A DNA stretch of 64,000 bases from Castellaniella sp. S9 (GCF_027257175.1 NZ_JAPFGD010000005.1:1-64000), one strand, 5' to 3'; positions 1 to 9,223 are shown, counted from the first letter of the stretch. Made by a program: numbers and translations. Notes: generated by a model not told the origin, from the sequence alone.

Positions 1-103
1 CTGGATAAGCCCGCGATGATCGTCTGCACGCCTGATCCCTCAAGCGCCCACACTTATCGGCTGTTAAGTTGTTAAAGAGCAGTTGTGCCGCAATCAGCAC
101 AGA
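1..103 (-). ncRNA. rRNA operon leader region (5' part of a pre-rRNA, 16S lies outside the window)
   Basis: Read on the minus strand, the first 100 bases look like the transcribed leader of a ribosomal RNA operon. It follows a strong promoter (110-138) and carries a canonical boxA antitermination site at 69-81 (TGCTCTTTAACAA), followed by an AAGTGTGGGCGCTTG stretch typical of proteobacterial rrn leaders. The 16S gene itself would start beyond base 1 and is not seen. The start at about 103 is inferred from the -10 position. Confidence 0.85.
69..81 (-). promoter_or_regulatory. boxA antitermination site of rrn leader
   Basis: The minus strand reads TGCTCTTTAACAA, a match to the rrn boxA bound by NusB-S10, which lets RNA polymerase resist Rho termination in untranslated rRNA. 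It sits about 25 nt after the predicted transcription start, the usual place. Confidence 0.88.
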
Positions 104-109
104 AGCGAA

Positions 110-138
110 ATTATGAACTATCCAGATCAACCTGTCAA
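110..138 (-). promoter_or_regulatory. rrn promoter P2 (sigma70)
   Basis: On the minus strand a perfect TTGACA (133-138) and CATAAT (110-115) are separated by exactly 17 bases. It lies just upstream of the boxA leader. The sequence upstream of the -35 is GC-rich, so there is no obvious AT-rich UP element. Confidence 0.87.
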
Positions 139-268
139 GCGCCCAATCCGCCCGGCTTGCGCCGCCTTCGCCACCCGCCCCAAAAGATCAATCAAATCAA
201 TCCCTTGGATCATGCACCCAACCCGTCTTACCGGGTTAACCCGGGTGCCCCGGCTGCGAAGAAGCGTG

Positions 269-298
269 ACTATAGCACACCATTTTGAAAAGGGGCAA
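269..298 (-). promoter_or_regulatory. Candidate upstream rrn promoter P1
   Basis: On the minus strand TTGCCC (293-298) and TATAGT (269-274) are 18 bases apart, about 160 bases upstream of P2. Tandem P1/P2 promoters are common for rRNA operons. The -35 is a moderate match, so this is a likely but unproven second promoter. Confidence 0.55.
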
Positions 299-398
299 AT
301 CAAAAGCAGAATATCCAGAAAAAGACGACGGCGCAGCCGCGCGCCAAGCGCCCGCCCGGCGGGCGCCGGGACGCATGAAAGGCATAATATGCTCCTGA

Positions 399-420
399 GC
401 CCGGCGGCATGCCGCCGGGC
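399..420 (+). promoter_or_regulatory. Perfect palindrome / hairpin in rng 5' leader
   Basis: Positions 399-408 and 411-420 are perfect 10-base inverted repeats separated by two bases, giving a very stable GC stem. If transcription starts near 395 (from CATAAT at 383-388), this would be a stem-loop almost at the 5' end of the rng mRNA, 33 nt ahead of the start codon. The pairing is seen; its role in message stability or autoregulation is inference. Confidence 0.5.
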
Positions 421-453
421 GGGCCTTGCCGCCCACACCAGGCTTTCCAGACC

Positions 454-1926
<1,473 letters not shown>

Positions 1927-1981
1927 GGCGCCGCGGGGCCCGCCGGCCGTACGGCGCAAAAGCGCCTGACGCGGGCTGCGC

Positions 1982-2413
1982 TCAATGGCTGAACGAATTT
2001 TCCCAGCCCTCGGCGATGCCGCACACCTCGGGCTTCATCATCGCGCTGAACATCCGGTAGACGGTGTCCAGGCTGCCGGCATAGTAGCTGTAGGCCTTGG
2101 CGTTGACGCTGCGGTTGTGCAGCAGCACCAGGCTGATCACGACGCTGCGGTCCCAGCCGGCGTCGGGCGTCGGCCGGTAGACCACCCGCCCGTAGGCCGA
2201 GGTATCCGGCACCATCTCGAACACGAAGGTTTCGCCGCACAAGGCCTCGTGCTTGAACAAGGCCTGCTGAACCTGCGCAAAATCGACCGGCAGGCGCCGC
2301 CGCTCGGTCACCAGGTGCTCGGGCGTTTCGAGTTCGTTGATCGTCAGCCCACGGGGCTGGGCCGCGCAGGCCGCAAGACCGGCAATGAGGATCGAGGCTA
2401 TCAGGGCTTTCAT
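1982..2413 (-). CDS. Putative small lipoprotein of unknown function
   Basis: This is a 143-residue protein with a clear lipoprotein signal peptide: MKALIAS, a short hydrophobic stretch, and the lipobox GLAAC with the acylated cysteine at residue 16. The next residue is Ala, not Asp, so outer-membrane sorting is expected. The mature part has two further cysteines (in CGETF and VCGIAE), which could form a disulfide in the periplasm. I do not recognise a family. It converges with rng, with a 55-base gap holding a small GGCGC-AAAA-GCGCC hairpin, and sits downstream of nothing obvious on its own strand. Envelope location is supported; the role is unknown. Confidence 0.8.
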   Translation of the reverse strand: MKALIASILIAGLAACAAQPRGLTINELETPEHLVTERRRLPVDFAQVQQALFKHEALCGETFVFEMVPDTSAYGRVVYRPTPDAGWDRSVVISLVLLHNRSVNAKAYSYYAGSLDTVYRMFSAMMKPEVCGIAEGWENSFSH

Positions 2414-2500
2414 GGGGACTCCGTATCTGCGAACTGTCCGGACCCGCCCCGGTGAGCCGCCGAGGGTATCGAGCGGCGTGCCGGCGCCTGTCCGATGATT

Positions 2501-4288
2501 TCAGGCATCCTGGAACTGCATGCGGTAAAGGGACGCGTACAGCCCGCCGCGCGCCAGCAGGGCATCGTGCGTGCCTTGTTCGACGATGCGTCCGCGGTCC
2601 AGCACCACGATGAGGTCCGCCTTTTGCACAGTGCTGAGGCGATGGGCGATCACCAGCGTCGTGCGCCCCGCCATCAGGCGTTCGAGCGAGGCCTGCACCT
2701 GGCGCTCGGACTCATTGTCCAGGGCCGAGGTCGCCTCGTCCAGGATCAGGATGGGGGCGTCCTTGATCAGGGCGCGCGCAATCGCCAGGCGCTGGCGCTG
2801 GCCCCCGGAGAGCATGCTGGCGTTGCTGCCGACCTGCGTGTGCAGGCCCTCGGGCAGGCCGTCGACGAAATCCAGCAGGTTGGCCGCCTCGAGGGCGGCC
2901 CGGATGCGCGCCTCGTCGACCTCGCTGAGCGCGCCGTAGGCTACATTTTCGGCGATCGTGCCATCGAACAGCACGACGTCCTGGCTGACCAGCGAGAGCT
3001 GCGCCCTCAACGAGCGCAGCCGCAGGTCCGCGATATCGACGCCGTCGACCTGGATGGCGCCGGCCGAGGGCGACACGAAGCGCGGCAGCATGTTGACCAG
3101 GGTGGTCTTGCCGCTGCCCGAGCGGCCGACAAGGGCGACGGTCTGCCCGGGCCGGACCTCGAGGGTGACCTCGCTGAGCGTGTCGGTGGCCGCATCGGGA
3201 AAGCGATGGCTCACGCCGCGAAAACTGACCCGGCCCTGGCTGCGCCCCTCGATGCGCCGCATGCCGGTCTCGGTCTCCGTCGGCTCGTCGATCAGCGTAA
3301 AGACGCTTTCAGCCGCCACCAGCATGCGCTGCATGGCGCCCGCGATGTTGGTCAGGCGCTTCATCGGGTCGAAAATCTGGCCCAGGGCCGCCATGAAGGC
3401 GGCAAAGCTGCCCACCGTCAGGCCCTGGTGATTGGCCTGGTAGAGGGCCATGGCCACCACGGCCGCCACCGACAGCGCGACGAAGAACTGGGAAATCGGC
3501 GACATGGCCGCGTCCGAGCTGACCGCCCGCATGGCGAAGCGGCGCAGGCGCCCGTTGACATAGTCGAAGCGCGAGCGTTCGCGCTCGTAGCCGTCGAAGA
3601 GCTTGATGACGCGCTGGCCCGAGATGCCTTCGCCGACCACGCGGGTCAGTTCGGCGTTCATGTTGATGGTGTCGCGGTTGATGCGCCGCAGGCGGCGGAT
3701 GAAGATCCGCGCCGTCACCACCGACAGCGGCAGCATCACCAGCACGATGAGGGTCAGTTGCCAGGACATGTACAGCAGCACGGCCAGCAGGGCGACGACG
3801 GTCAGCGACTCGCGCACGATCACCATGATGACCTCGGTCGCCAGGCCGCTGACGGTGCCGGCGTCGATGGTGAAGCGATTCAGCAGGCGGCCGTGGTCGC
3901 CGCGCCGGTAGGTCTCGTCGGACAGCCCGAGCAGGCGCTCGAACATGTCGCGCCGCAGGCCCAGCAGCATGTTGTTGGCAATCCAGGACAACAGATAGGT
4001 GCTGAAGAACGTGCAGACGCCGCGCAGCAGCATCAGGCCGATGACGGCCAGCGGGATGGACCAGACGTAGGACGGCCGCGCCCCCGAGAAGCCCTCGTCG
4101 AGCAGCGGCTTCATGATGACCGCCAGCACCGGCTGGGTGGCGGAGGCGATCGTGACCAGGAGCAAGGCCACCAGGGCGGCCTTCCAGTCCTTGCCCAGAC
4201 GGCCATAGATGCGCCGCCACAGGACGAATTTCGGGGGGTGGCCATCGGCCGCTTGCACTCGTTCGGACTTCACCCGAGGCACTCTCAT
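2501..4288 (-). CDS. msbA: Lipid A export ATP-binding/permease protein MsbA
   Basis: This is a 595-residue half-size ABC exporter, close to the 582 of E. coli MsbA. It flips lipid A-core (and phospholipid) across the inner membrane as a homodimer. Residues about 35-330 form the six-helix membrane domain. The nucleotide-binding domain has Walker A GRSGSGKTT (about 386-394), signature LSGGQRQRLAIARAL (about 493-507), Walker B ILILDEATSALD and an H-loop in IAHRLSTVQ. The ATG at 4288 is divergent from the GT9 gene, and the gene heads a neighbourhood of LPS-type glycosyltransferases, which supports lipid A/LPS rather than drug export. Related exporters share these motifs, so the substrate is inferred from family and context. 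Confidence 0.93.
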   Translation of the reverse strand: MRVPRVKSERVQAADGHPPKFVLWRRIYGRLGKDWKAALVALLLVTIASATQPVLAVIMKPLLDEGFSGARPSYVWSIPLAVIGLMLLRGVCTFFSTYLLSWIANNMLLGLRRDMFERLLGLSDETYRRGDHGRLLNRFTIDAGTVSGLATEVIMVIVRESLTVVALLAVLLYMSWQLTLIVLVMLPLSVVTARIFIRRLRRINRDTINMNAELTRVVGEGISGQRVIKLFDGYERERSRFDYVNGRLRRFAMRAVSSDAAMSPISQFFVALSVAAVVAMALYQANHQGLTVGSFAAFMAALGQIFDPMKRLTNIAGAMQRMLVAAESVFTLIDEPTETETGMRRIEGRSQGRVSFRGVSHRFPDAATDTLSEVTLEVRPGQTVALVGRSGSGKTTLVNMLPRFVSPSAGAIQVDGVDIADLRLRSLRAQLSLVSQDVVLFDGTIAENVAYGALSEVDEARIRAALEAANLLDFVDGLPEGLHTQVGSNASMLSGGQRQRLAIARALIKDAPILILDEATSALDNESERQVQASLERLMAGRTTLVIAHRLSTVQKADLIVVLDRGRIVEQGTHDALLARGGLYASLYRMQFQDA

Positions 4289-4289
4289 T

Positions 4290-4295
4290 TATACT
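4290..4295 (+). promoter_or_regulatory. Candidate -10 box for the GT9 gene
   Basis: TATACT lies 8 bases upstream of the ATG at 4304 and 50 bases upstream of the ATG at 4346. No good -35 is visible. If used, transcription would begin at about 4302, so the 4304 ATG would be nearly leaderless and the 4346 ATG would have a 40-base leader. It bears directly on start choice for the next gene. Confidence 0.35.
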
Positions 4296-4345
4296 TGGGA
4301 ATCATGCATTTTAGCCTGCGCCGCGCGGGCTTCAGTGATACCACC

Positions 4346-5332
4346 ATGCCAGTCCCTGCCACGTCCGCCATCCAGGCCCTCTACGTCCGCCTGCCGAATT
4401 GGGTCGGGGACGTCTGCATGAGCCTGCCGAGCCTGGATGCGCTCATCGCCACGGGCGTGCCGGTGGTGGTCTGCGCCCGACCATGGGCGCGGGATCTGCT
4501 CTCGGCCTACGACCTGGCCGGCTTCGTGCCGATGGCGGGCAACTGGCGCGCCGACCGCAGCGCCGTGCACGCCTGCCGCAGAAAATCCCGCCACGCCCGC
4601 ACCGTCGGACTGCTGCTGCCGGACTCGCTGTCCAGCGCGCTGGTATTCCGCTTTGCCGGGGTGCCGTGCGCGGGCTATCGCGACGACGGCCGCAGCCTGA
4701 TCCTGCGTTGGCCCGTCGCCAAGCCCCGTGCGCCGGTGCATGCCGTGCGGTCCTGGTTCCATCTGACCCGACACGCGCTGGAGCGCTGGGGCCTGCCGCC
4801 CGGCCCGCCGGCACCGGCACCAGAACTGACCTGGCAAGCGGCCGGCTCGCATATCCAGGATGGGCGCGCGGCGGTCGAGGCGGCCGGCGTGGCGGACATG
4901 CCCTTCGTGCTGATCGCCCCCACGGCCGTGGGCTTGCACAAGGGCCGGATCAAGGTGTGGCAGGGCTTCGATTCCCTGACCCGCTCGCTGCAGGCGCGCG
5001 GCTACCCGGTGCTGATGGCGCCGCCGCCGGCCGAGCGCGAGGCGGCGCTCGCGGCGGCACCCACGGCGCAATGCCTGCCGCCCATGCCGCTGGGCGCCTT
5101 TGCCGTGCTGACCCGCCTGGCCGCCTTGTCGATTTGCAACGACTCGGGGGTCTCGCATCTGTCCGCCGCTGCCGGCGCCCGCCAGATCACCCTGTTCGGC
5201 GTCACCGATCCCGCACGCACCGGACCCTGGTCGCCCACGGCCGTCCGGATGGGCGGGCCGGACGCCTGGCCGGCCGCGCCCGACGTGCTCTCTACCGCCC
5301 TGACCCTTCTTGACCGTCCGAAAGTCGCATGA
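4346..5332 (+). CDS. Glycosyltransferase family 9 (ADP-heptose:LPS heptosyltransferase-like)
   Basis: About 328 residues with the GT9 hallmark opening LYVRLPNWVGDVCMSLPSLDAL and the C-terminal donor-site motif ICNDSGVSHLSAAAGA. Family members transfer L-glycero-D-manno-heptose from ADP-heptose to the inner core of LPS on the cytoplasmic face. IAPTAVGLHKGRIKVW (about 190-205) fits the Rossmann-like C-terminal half. The start is uncertain: the ATG at 4346 gives a normal length, while an ATG at 4304 adds 14 residues and would be leaderless from the TATACT at 4290. It is divergent from msbA and overlaps the next gene by ATGA. WaaF/WaaC/WaaQ identity cannot be settled from sequence alone. Confidence 0.85.
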   Translation: MPVPATSAIQALYVRLPNWVGDVCMSLPSLDALIATGVPVVVCARPWARDLLSAYDLAGFVPMAGNWRADRSAVHACRRKSRHARTVGLLLPDSLSSALVFRFAGVPCAGYRDDGRSLILRWPVAKPRAPVHAVRSWFHLTRHALERWGLPPGPPAPAPELTWQAAGSHIQDGRAAVEAAGVADMPFVLIAPTAVGLHKGRIKVWQGFDSLTRSLQARGYPVLMAPPPAEREAALAAAPTAQCLPPMPLGAFAVLTRLAALSICNDSGVSHLSAAAGARQITLFGVTDPARTGPWSPTAVRMGGPDAWPAAPDVLSTALTLLDRPKVA

Positions 5333-6093
5333 ATGTCAACAACCTGCTGGCCAACCTGATCGTCCCGCTGAACTTGTCCGTCACGCTGCTGCTGTTGGCC
5401 GCCATCCTGTTCATGGTTCGCTGGCGCAAGACCGCGGCGCTGATCGCCGTGGGGGCCGTCGGCTGGGTGCTGTTCTGGTCGCTGCCCACGTCCTCGCTAT
5501 GGGCCGGCGGCCTGCTCGAACAGCGCTACCCCTATATCCAGGCCGACCGGCAGCCCGTCGAGCAGGCCATCGTGGTCCTGGGGGGCAACACGGCCAACAA
5601 CCGCGACAACTGGTTCGAACCCTATGACCGCTCGACCGCCGTGTCGCGCATCGAGACCGCGCTGAAACTCTATGAGGCAGGCCGCGCGCCGCTCATCGTC
5701 GTCTCGGGCGCCGCGCTGGATGGCGGCCAGAGCGAGGCGCACATGATGGCCATGGCCCTGAGCAACCAGGGCGTCCCCTCGCATGCGATCATCCAGGAAG
5801 ACCACAGCTTCACGACACGCGAGAACGCCGTCTACACCGCCGAGGTGCTGCGCCGCCTGAATATCGACCGGATCCTCCTGGTGACCTCGGCCCTGCACAT
5901 GCCGCGCGCGATGGCAAGCTTCCAGAAAACCGGCCTCACGCCGACCGCAGCCCCCTCGCCGCCCCAGATCGTGGTGCCCGAGCAGCCCGATTTTTCATTC
6001 TGGTCACCCGACCTGCGCACGCTGGATGCCAGCCGCTCGATCGTCAAGGAATACCTGGGGATGCTCGTCTACTGGCTGCGCGGCTGGATCTGA
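5329..6093 (+). CDS. DUF218 (YdcF/ElyC-like) envelope protein
   Basis: This 254-residue protein starts with two membrane segments (about 12-30 and 35-56) followed by a DUF218 domain (about 78-235). The domain shows the family pattern: IVVLGGN near 85, then VVSGAA, TRENAVYTAEVL and ILLVTSALHMPRA. Relatives in E. coli (ElyC, SanA, YdcF) affect envelope integrity and peptidoglycan or lipid-carrier metabolism at the inner membrane; the chemistry is not established. The ATG overlaps the GT9 stop by four bases (ATGA), so the two are translationally coupled. The 3' end runs 25 bases into the convergent glycosyltransferase. Involvement in LPS or another surface glycan is inferred from position. Confidence 0.82.
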   Translation: MNVNNLLANLIVPLNLSVTLLLLAAILFMVRWRKTAALIAVGAVGWVLFWSLPTSSLWAGGLLEQRYPYIQADRQPVEQAIVVLGGNTANNRDNWFEPYDRSTAVSRIETALKLYEAGRAPLIVVSGAALDGGQSEAHMMAMALSNQGVPSHAIIQEDHSFTTRENAVYTAEVLRRLNIDRILLVTSALHMPRAMASFQKTGLTPTAAPSPPQIVVPEQPDFSFWSPDLRTLDASRSIVKEYLGMLVYWLRGWI

Positions 6094-7259
6094 GCCGCCT
6101 CGCGCTCGCACAGGATCGCCGCGTACAGATCCTGGTACTGGCGCGCCACCTCGGGCCAGGCGTGACGCTCGAGCAGCCGTTGCGCGCCCTCGGCCAGCGT
6201 ATCCCGCAGCCCCGCATCGCTGCGCAGACGTCCGATGGCCTCGGCCAGTTCGTCCGGCCGCTCGGGATGCGAGATCACCAGGGCATCCTCGCCCGGGCGC
6301 ACGTACTGTGCGAATCCGCACCAAGGCGCCGGGCTGAGCACCACCGGCAGCCCGAATGACATGGCCTCCAACGGTGCCATCCCGAAACTGTCGTTCAGGG
6401 TGGGATGCACGTAACAGTCCGCGGCCTGGTAGTAAGGGGCGACGTCCGAGGTCTCGCCGACCAGGCGGACGCGCGCCCGCACCGCCTCGGGCGCCTCGCG
6501 CACCCGGTCGCGGGCGGCGGCATTGGCACCCACCACCAGCAGATGGACCTCGCGGGGCAGGCGCTCCAGCGCCTGGAGCACCGTGGGCAGGCCCTTGCGC
6601 ATCGGGTTGCGGGCGACCAGCAGACAGACATGGGCGTCCTCGTCCAGTTCCAGTTCGCCGCGCACGGCGGCCCGCCGGTCGGGCAGCCCCGCGCCGGGAC
6701 GGGAAACACCGGGCGGGATCACCGGCACGCGCATCCGGGCACCGTAGGCTTGCGACAATTGGTGGGCGATCAGCGAGGACACCGCCACCACCCGGTGCCC
6801 AGGTCGGGGCGCCACGCGCCGGGCCTCGAGGCCCAGGTAGGCCCGCACGCGGGGACTGACGGCCGAGAGCATGCGCCGCAGTGCAGACATGGGCTGGACG
6901 CGCCAGCGGTAGCGCACTGGAGTGACGTGCACCACCTCGACGTCGCCGCACCAGCCGTTCATGTGCGAATGAACGATGTCGAAACCGGAACGGGTCGCGC
7001 GCGCGGCGCGCCGGGCGAACAATAGGACCCGGATCCAGCTTGGCCAACGGCGGCCGACCGCGATCGGCCGGAAAGGCAGGTCCAGGCCGCAGGCGGCATC
7101 GTATTCGCGGGCAAAGACAGTGACTTGATGGCCCGCGGCGGAGAGCTCGCGCATCAGTGCCACCCCGTAGGCTTCGGCCCCGCCGAAGCGCGCGCCGAAG
7201 CGATCGACGACAAAGGCGATCGCCAGAGGCCGGGCGGGGGAGGACGCGGGATCAGGCAT
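6069..7259 (-). CDS. Glycosyltransferase family 4
   Basis: A 396-residue GT-B retaining glycosyltransferase. The N-terminal half has FGGAEAYGVALMRELSAAGHQVTVF, the usual glycine-rich acceptor-side loop. The C-terminal half has CLLVARNPMRKGLPTVLQAL and the donor-site stretch DSFGMAPLEAMSFGLPVV. In most GT4 enzymes this motif is E-x7-E; here the first Glu is Asp. It is the last gene of the minus-strand glycan cluster and overlaps the end of the DUF218 gene tail to tail. A -10 box and a 16-codon upstream frame precede it (see 7252-7314). Sugar and acceptor cannot be told from sequence; LPS core or another surface glycan is likely. Confidence 0.87.
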   Translation of the reverse strand: MPDPASSPARPLAIAFVVDRFGARFGGAEAYGVALMRELSAAGHQVTVFAREYDAACGLDLPFRPIAVGRRWPSWIRVLLFARRAARATRSGFDIVHSHMNGWCGDVEVVHVTPVRYRWRVQPMSALRRMLSAVSPRVRAYLGLEARRVAPRPGHRVVAVSSLIAHQLSQAYGARMRVPVIPPGVSRPGAGLPDRRAAVRGELELDEDAHVCLLVARNPMRKGLPTVLQALERLPREVHLLVVGANAAARDRVREAPEAVRARVRLVGETSDVAPYYQAADCYVHPTLNDSFGMAPLEAMSFGLPVVLSPAPWCGFAQYVRPGEDALVISHPERPDELAEAIGRLRSDAGLRDTLAEGAQRLLERHAWPEVARQYQDLYAAILCEREAAQIQPRSQ

Positions 7260-7302
7260 GGCCTGGAGAGCGCCGCGCCGGACAAACGGGGATAGGGCTC
7301 AT
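7252..7302 (-). CDS. Possible 16-codon upstream ORF overlapping the GT4 start
   Basis: An ATG at 7302 opens a frame of 16 codons (MSPIPVCPARRSPGHA) whose stop at 7252-7254 lies just inside the start of the glycosyltransferase gene (ATG at 7259) in another frame. The ATG sits exactly 7 bases after a TATAAT box, as for a leaderless transcript. Translation of this leader could couple to the next start. It may equally be a chance frame; there is no Shine-Dalgarno and no homology to judge by. Confidence 0.25.
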   Translation of the reverse strand: MSPIPVCPARRSPGHA

Positions 7303-7308
7303 GGGCGG

Positions 7309-7314
7309 ATTATA
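7309..7314 (-). promoter_or_regulatory. TATAAT -10 box ahead of the GT4 gene at 7259
   Basis: The minus strand reads CCGGCCGATATAATCCGCCC directly followed by ATG. The TATAAT is perfect but the -35 region is weak. The same arrangement, with nearly the same flanks and the same 6-base gap to an ATG, occurs at 9218-9223. It implies an internal promoter in the cluster. Confidence 0.5.
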
Positions 7315-7329
7315 TCGGCCGGATCCGCG

Positions 7330-8439
7330 TCACGCGCAGACCTCGCGATAGAAATCCATCGTCCGCCGCGCAAAGACGGGCATGGAAAAGAGCGCGAGCG
7401 CACGGTCGCGGGCGGACTGGACAACGCCCGGGCGGATCGGGGGCGCATCGAGGCGTTCCAGCAACCAGCCACGCAGGGCGTCCACATCGCCCTTGGGCAC
7501 CACCCAGCCGTCCTCGCCGTGGCGAACCAATTCCGGCAGGCCGCCGGCATCGGACACCAGCGTCGGCAGGCCCATGGCCAGGGATTCGCAAGCGGCATAG
7601 GAACCGGCCTCGTGCAAGGACAGTACAAAGCCGACGTGGCTGGCCGCGAGCACCCGGCGGGGATCCTCGAGCTGACCCGGAAAGACCACGATGTCCTCCA
7701 TGCCCCGTTCACGGACCTCCTGCCGCAGGGATTCGGGCGGCGGGTCCCCGGCAATCAACAGGCGCACGCGCATGCGCGCCGCCTGCGGCAGGCGTGCCAG
7801 GGCCCGCACGAGAAAAATCCAGCCTTTGTCCCGATCCGTGCCGCCCACGCTGCCGAGCACCAGCGCATCCTCGGACAGCTCGCCCAGCAGTTCCTCGCGC
7901 GCCTGGGCCACCGCCCCCGGCGACGGCGGCGCGAAGTGGTCGGTATCCACCCCCAGGCGGATGGTCCGTACCGGCAGCCGTCCATAAGGCGGCGCCTGCA
8001 ACTGGCGGCTGACGAAGTCGCAGACGCCGATGGCGCCGTCCGTGCCCCACCGAGCCCTGATCCAGTTGCCGGGGCTGCGCACGGATTTGGTATTGTGCTT
8101 GGTCCACACGATGCGCGGCGCACGGCGCAGGCCGAGGCGCGCCAGCATCACCTGCCGATGATCGGCGGACCCGTTGACGTGCACGACGTCGAAGGCGCCC
8201 TCGCGCAACAGGCGCCTGAGCCAACAGACCTCGACCAGCATCGGCCACAGGCGCGTGCTGTAGACCGCATCCACGCGGCGCACCCCCGGAATCCCGCCGG
8301 CCAGTGCGTACAAGCGGCTCGTGCCGGGCGTTGCCAGCGTGATCTCATGCTCGCCCTGGAAGGAACGGGCCAGATTCATGATGTAGGGGGCGTGGCCGCC
8401 GCTGCCTTTCGGATGGAAGTTGGTATAGAGGATTCTCAT
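7330..8439 (-). CDS. Glycosyltransferase family 4
   Basis: A 369-residue GT-B glycosyltransferase. The opening MRILYTNFHPKGSGGHAPYIMNLA is the glycine-rich N-terminal loop of GT4 enzymes. Later come VLGSVGGTDRDKGWIFLVRAL and the donor motif EAGSYAACE (E-x7-E), followed by GLPTLVSDAGGLPELV. It lies 70 bases upstream of the next cluster gene and 4 bases downstream of the deacetylase, so it should be co-transcribed with the latter. It probably adds one sugar to the LPS core or a related cell-surface glycan at the cytoplasmic side of the inner membrane. Specificity is not readable from sequence. Confidence 0.87.
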   Translation of the reverse strand: MRILYTNFHPKGSGGHAPYIMNLARSFQGEHEITLATPGTSRLYALAGGIPGVRRVDAVYSTRLWPMLVEVCWLRRLLREGAFDVVHVNGSADHRQVMLARLGLRRAPRIVWTKHNTKSVRSPGNWIRARWGTDGAIGVCDFVSRQLQAPPYGRLPVRTIRLGVDTDHFAPPSPGAVAQAREELLGELSEDALVLGSVGGTDRDKGWIFLVRALARLPQAARMRVRLLIAGDPPPESLRQEVRERGMEDIVVFPGQLEDPRRVLAASHVGFVLSLHEAGSYAACESLAMGLPTLVSDAGGLPELVRHGEDGWVVPKGDVDALRGWLLERLDAPPIRPGVVQSARDRALALFSMPVFARRTMDFYREVCA

Positions 8440-8443
8440 AGGA

Positions 8444-9211
8444 TCACGAGGCGCGCGGGCCGGGTCCCGTCGCGGCGTTCGCCCGTTCGGCCTGGATGCG
8501 CTTGCGGTCCTCGAGCCGCGTCAGGGATTTCAGCAGGAAGCGCGGCAGCAATGTGGAGCGCACGACCGCCACGCGCGGCAAGGCGAAGGGGTCGTCGTCC
8601 GGGCGCACCAGCCCGCGGGCGGTGGTCGTGGCGCTATGGTAGCCGCTGTCGCGCACGCAGTCCGCCAGCGCCGGGGTGAATTTGCCGTAGGGGTAGCAGA
8701 ACGCGGTGACGGGCGCGCCCGCGAGCTGTTCCAGGGCATCGCGGGAGTCCCGGATCTCGTTGATGGCCAGTTCCGGGGAAATACGCGGCAGCACGGGGTG
8801 GTTCAAGGTATGGGAGCCCACCTCGTGACCCGCCGCGACCCAGGCCCGCACCCCCTGGGCGTCCATCAAGGGCGACGGCGGCACGCCTTCGTCGCGGTCC
8901 CAGACATTCGAGCCGCCCAACTGGCGCGCGACGAAATAATTGGTCGCATGAAAGCCGCAATCCTCGAGGATCGGCACGGCGTGGTCCAGGACGTTGCAAT
9001 AGCCGTCGTCGAAGGTAATGCCCACGACCTTGCCGTGTTTTTCGCCACGCAGATACGGCATGAGCTGAGCCATCGACAGGCCGCGGTAGCCCAGGCGGCG
9101 CAGCCACAGCATCTGCCGGCGGAAATCCCGCGGATGCACGGTCAGGCCCCGGTAAGGGGTGCCGCGCGGGGCGGGTTCCCCGATCTGGTGGTACATGAGG
9201 ATGGGAATCAT
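8444..9211 (-). CDS. NodB-type polysaccharide deacetylase
   Basis: A 255-residue carbohydrate esterase 4 domain protein. It has the metal-binding motif 1 TFDDGY (about 64-69), motif 2 GSHTLNHP with the two histidines spaced H-x3-H, and motif 3 CYPYGKF. Such enzymes remove N-acetyl groups from GlcNAc-type sugars. There is no signal peptide, so it may act on cytoplasmic lipid-linked glycans. The ATG follows a TATAAT box by only 6 bases and has no Shine-Dalgarno, which suggests a leaderless message. It sits between GT2 and GT4 genes. I recall an LPS-core gene cluster in Bordetella with a predicted deacetylase among glycosyltransferases; that link is from memory and the substrate is inferred. Confidence 0.87.
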   Translation of the reverse strand: MIPILMYHQIGEPAPRGTPYRGLTVHPRDFRRQMLWLRRLGYRGLSMAQLMPYLRGEKHGKVVGITFDDGYCNVLDHAVPILEDCGFHATNYFVARQLGGSNVWDRDEGVPPSPLMDAQGVRAWVAAGHEVGSHTLNHPVLPRISPELAINEIRDSRDALEQLAGAPVTAFCYPYGKFTPALADCVRDSGYHSATTTARGLVRPDDDPFALPRVAVVRSTLLPRFLLKSLTRLEDRKRIQAERANAATGPGPRAS

Positions 9212-9217
9212 GGGTCG

Positions 9218-9223
9218 ATTATA
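9218..9223 (-). promoter_or_regulatory. TATAAT -10 box for a leaderless deacetylase transcript
   Basis: The minus strand reads CCGGTCGATATAATCGACCC followed at once by the ATG of the deacetylase. Six bases separate the hexamer from the ATG, so the expected +1 is the A of the start codon. The -35 position (inside the GT2 gene's 3' end) is a poor match. It duplicates the box at 7309-7314. Confidence 0.5.

Larger units (their letters stand above)
139..453. other. Intergenic region between divergent rrn operon and rng
   Basis: This 315-base gap has no credible gene. Its left part holds the candidate rrn P1 promoter. Its right part holds a CATAAT -10-like box (383-388) and a strong palindrome (399-420) ahead of rng. 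Small open frames here are ordinary GC-rich noise. Confidence 0.6.

Noticed and set aside
2495-4303. Long plus-strand frame that joins the antisense of msbA to the GT9 gene
   Set aside because: The first 600 codons are the mirror of msbA; only the part from 4304 or 4346 on is the glycosyltransferase.
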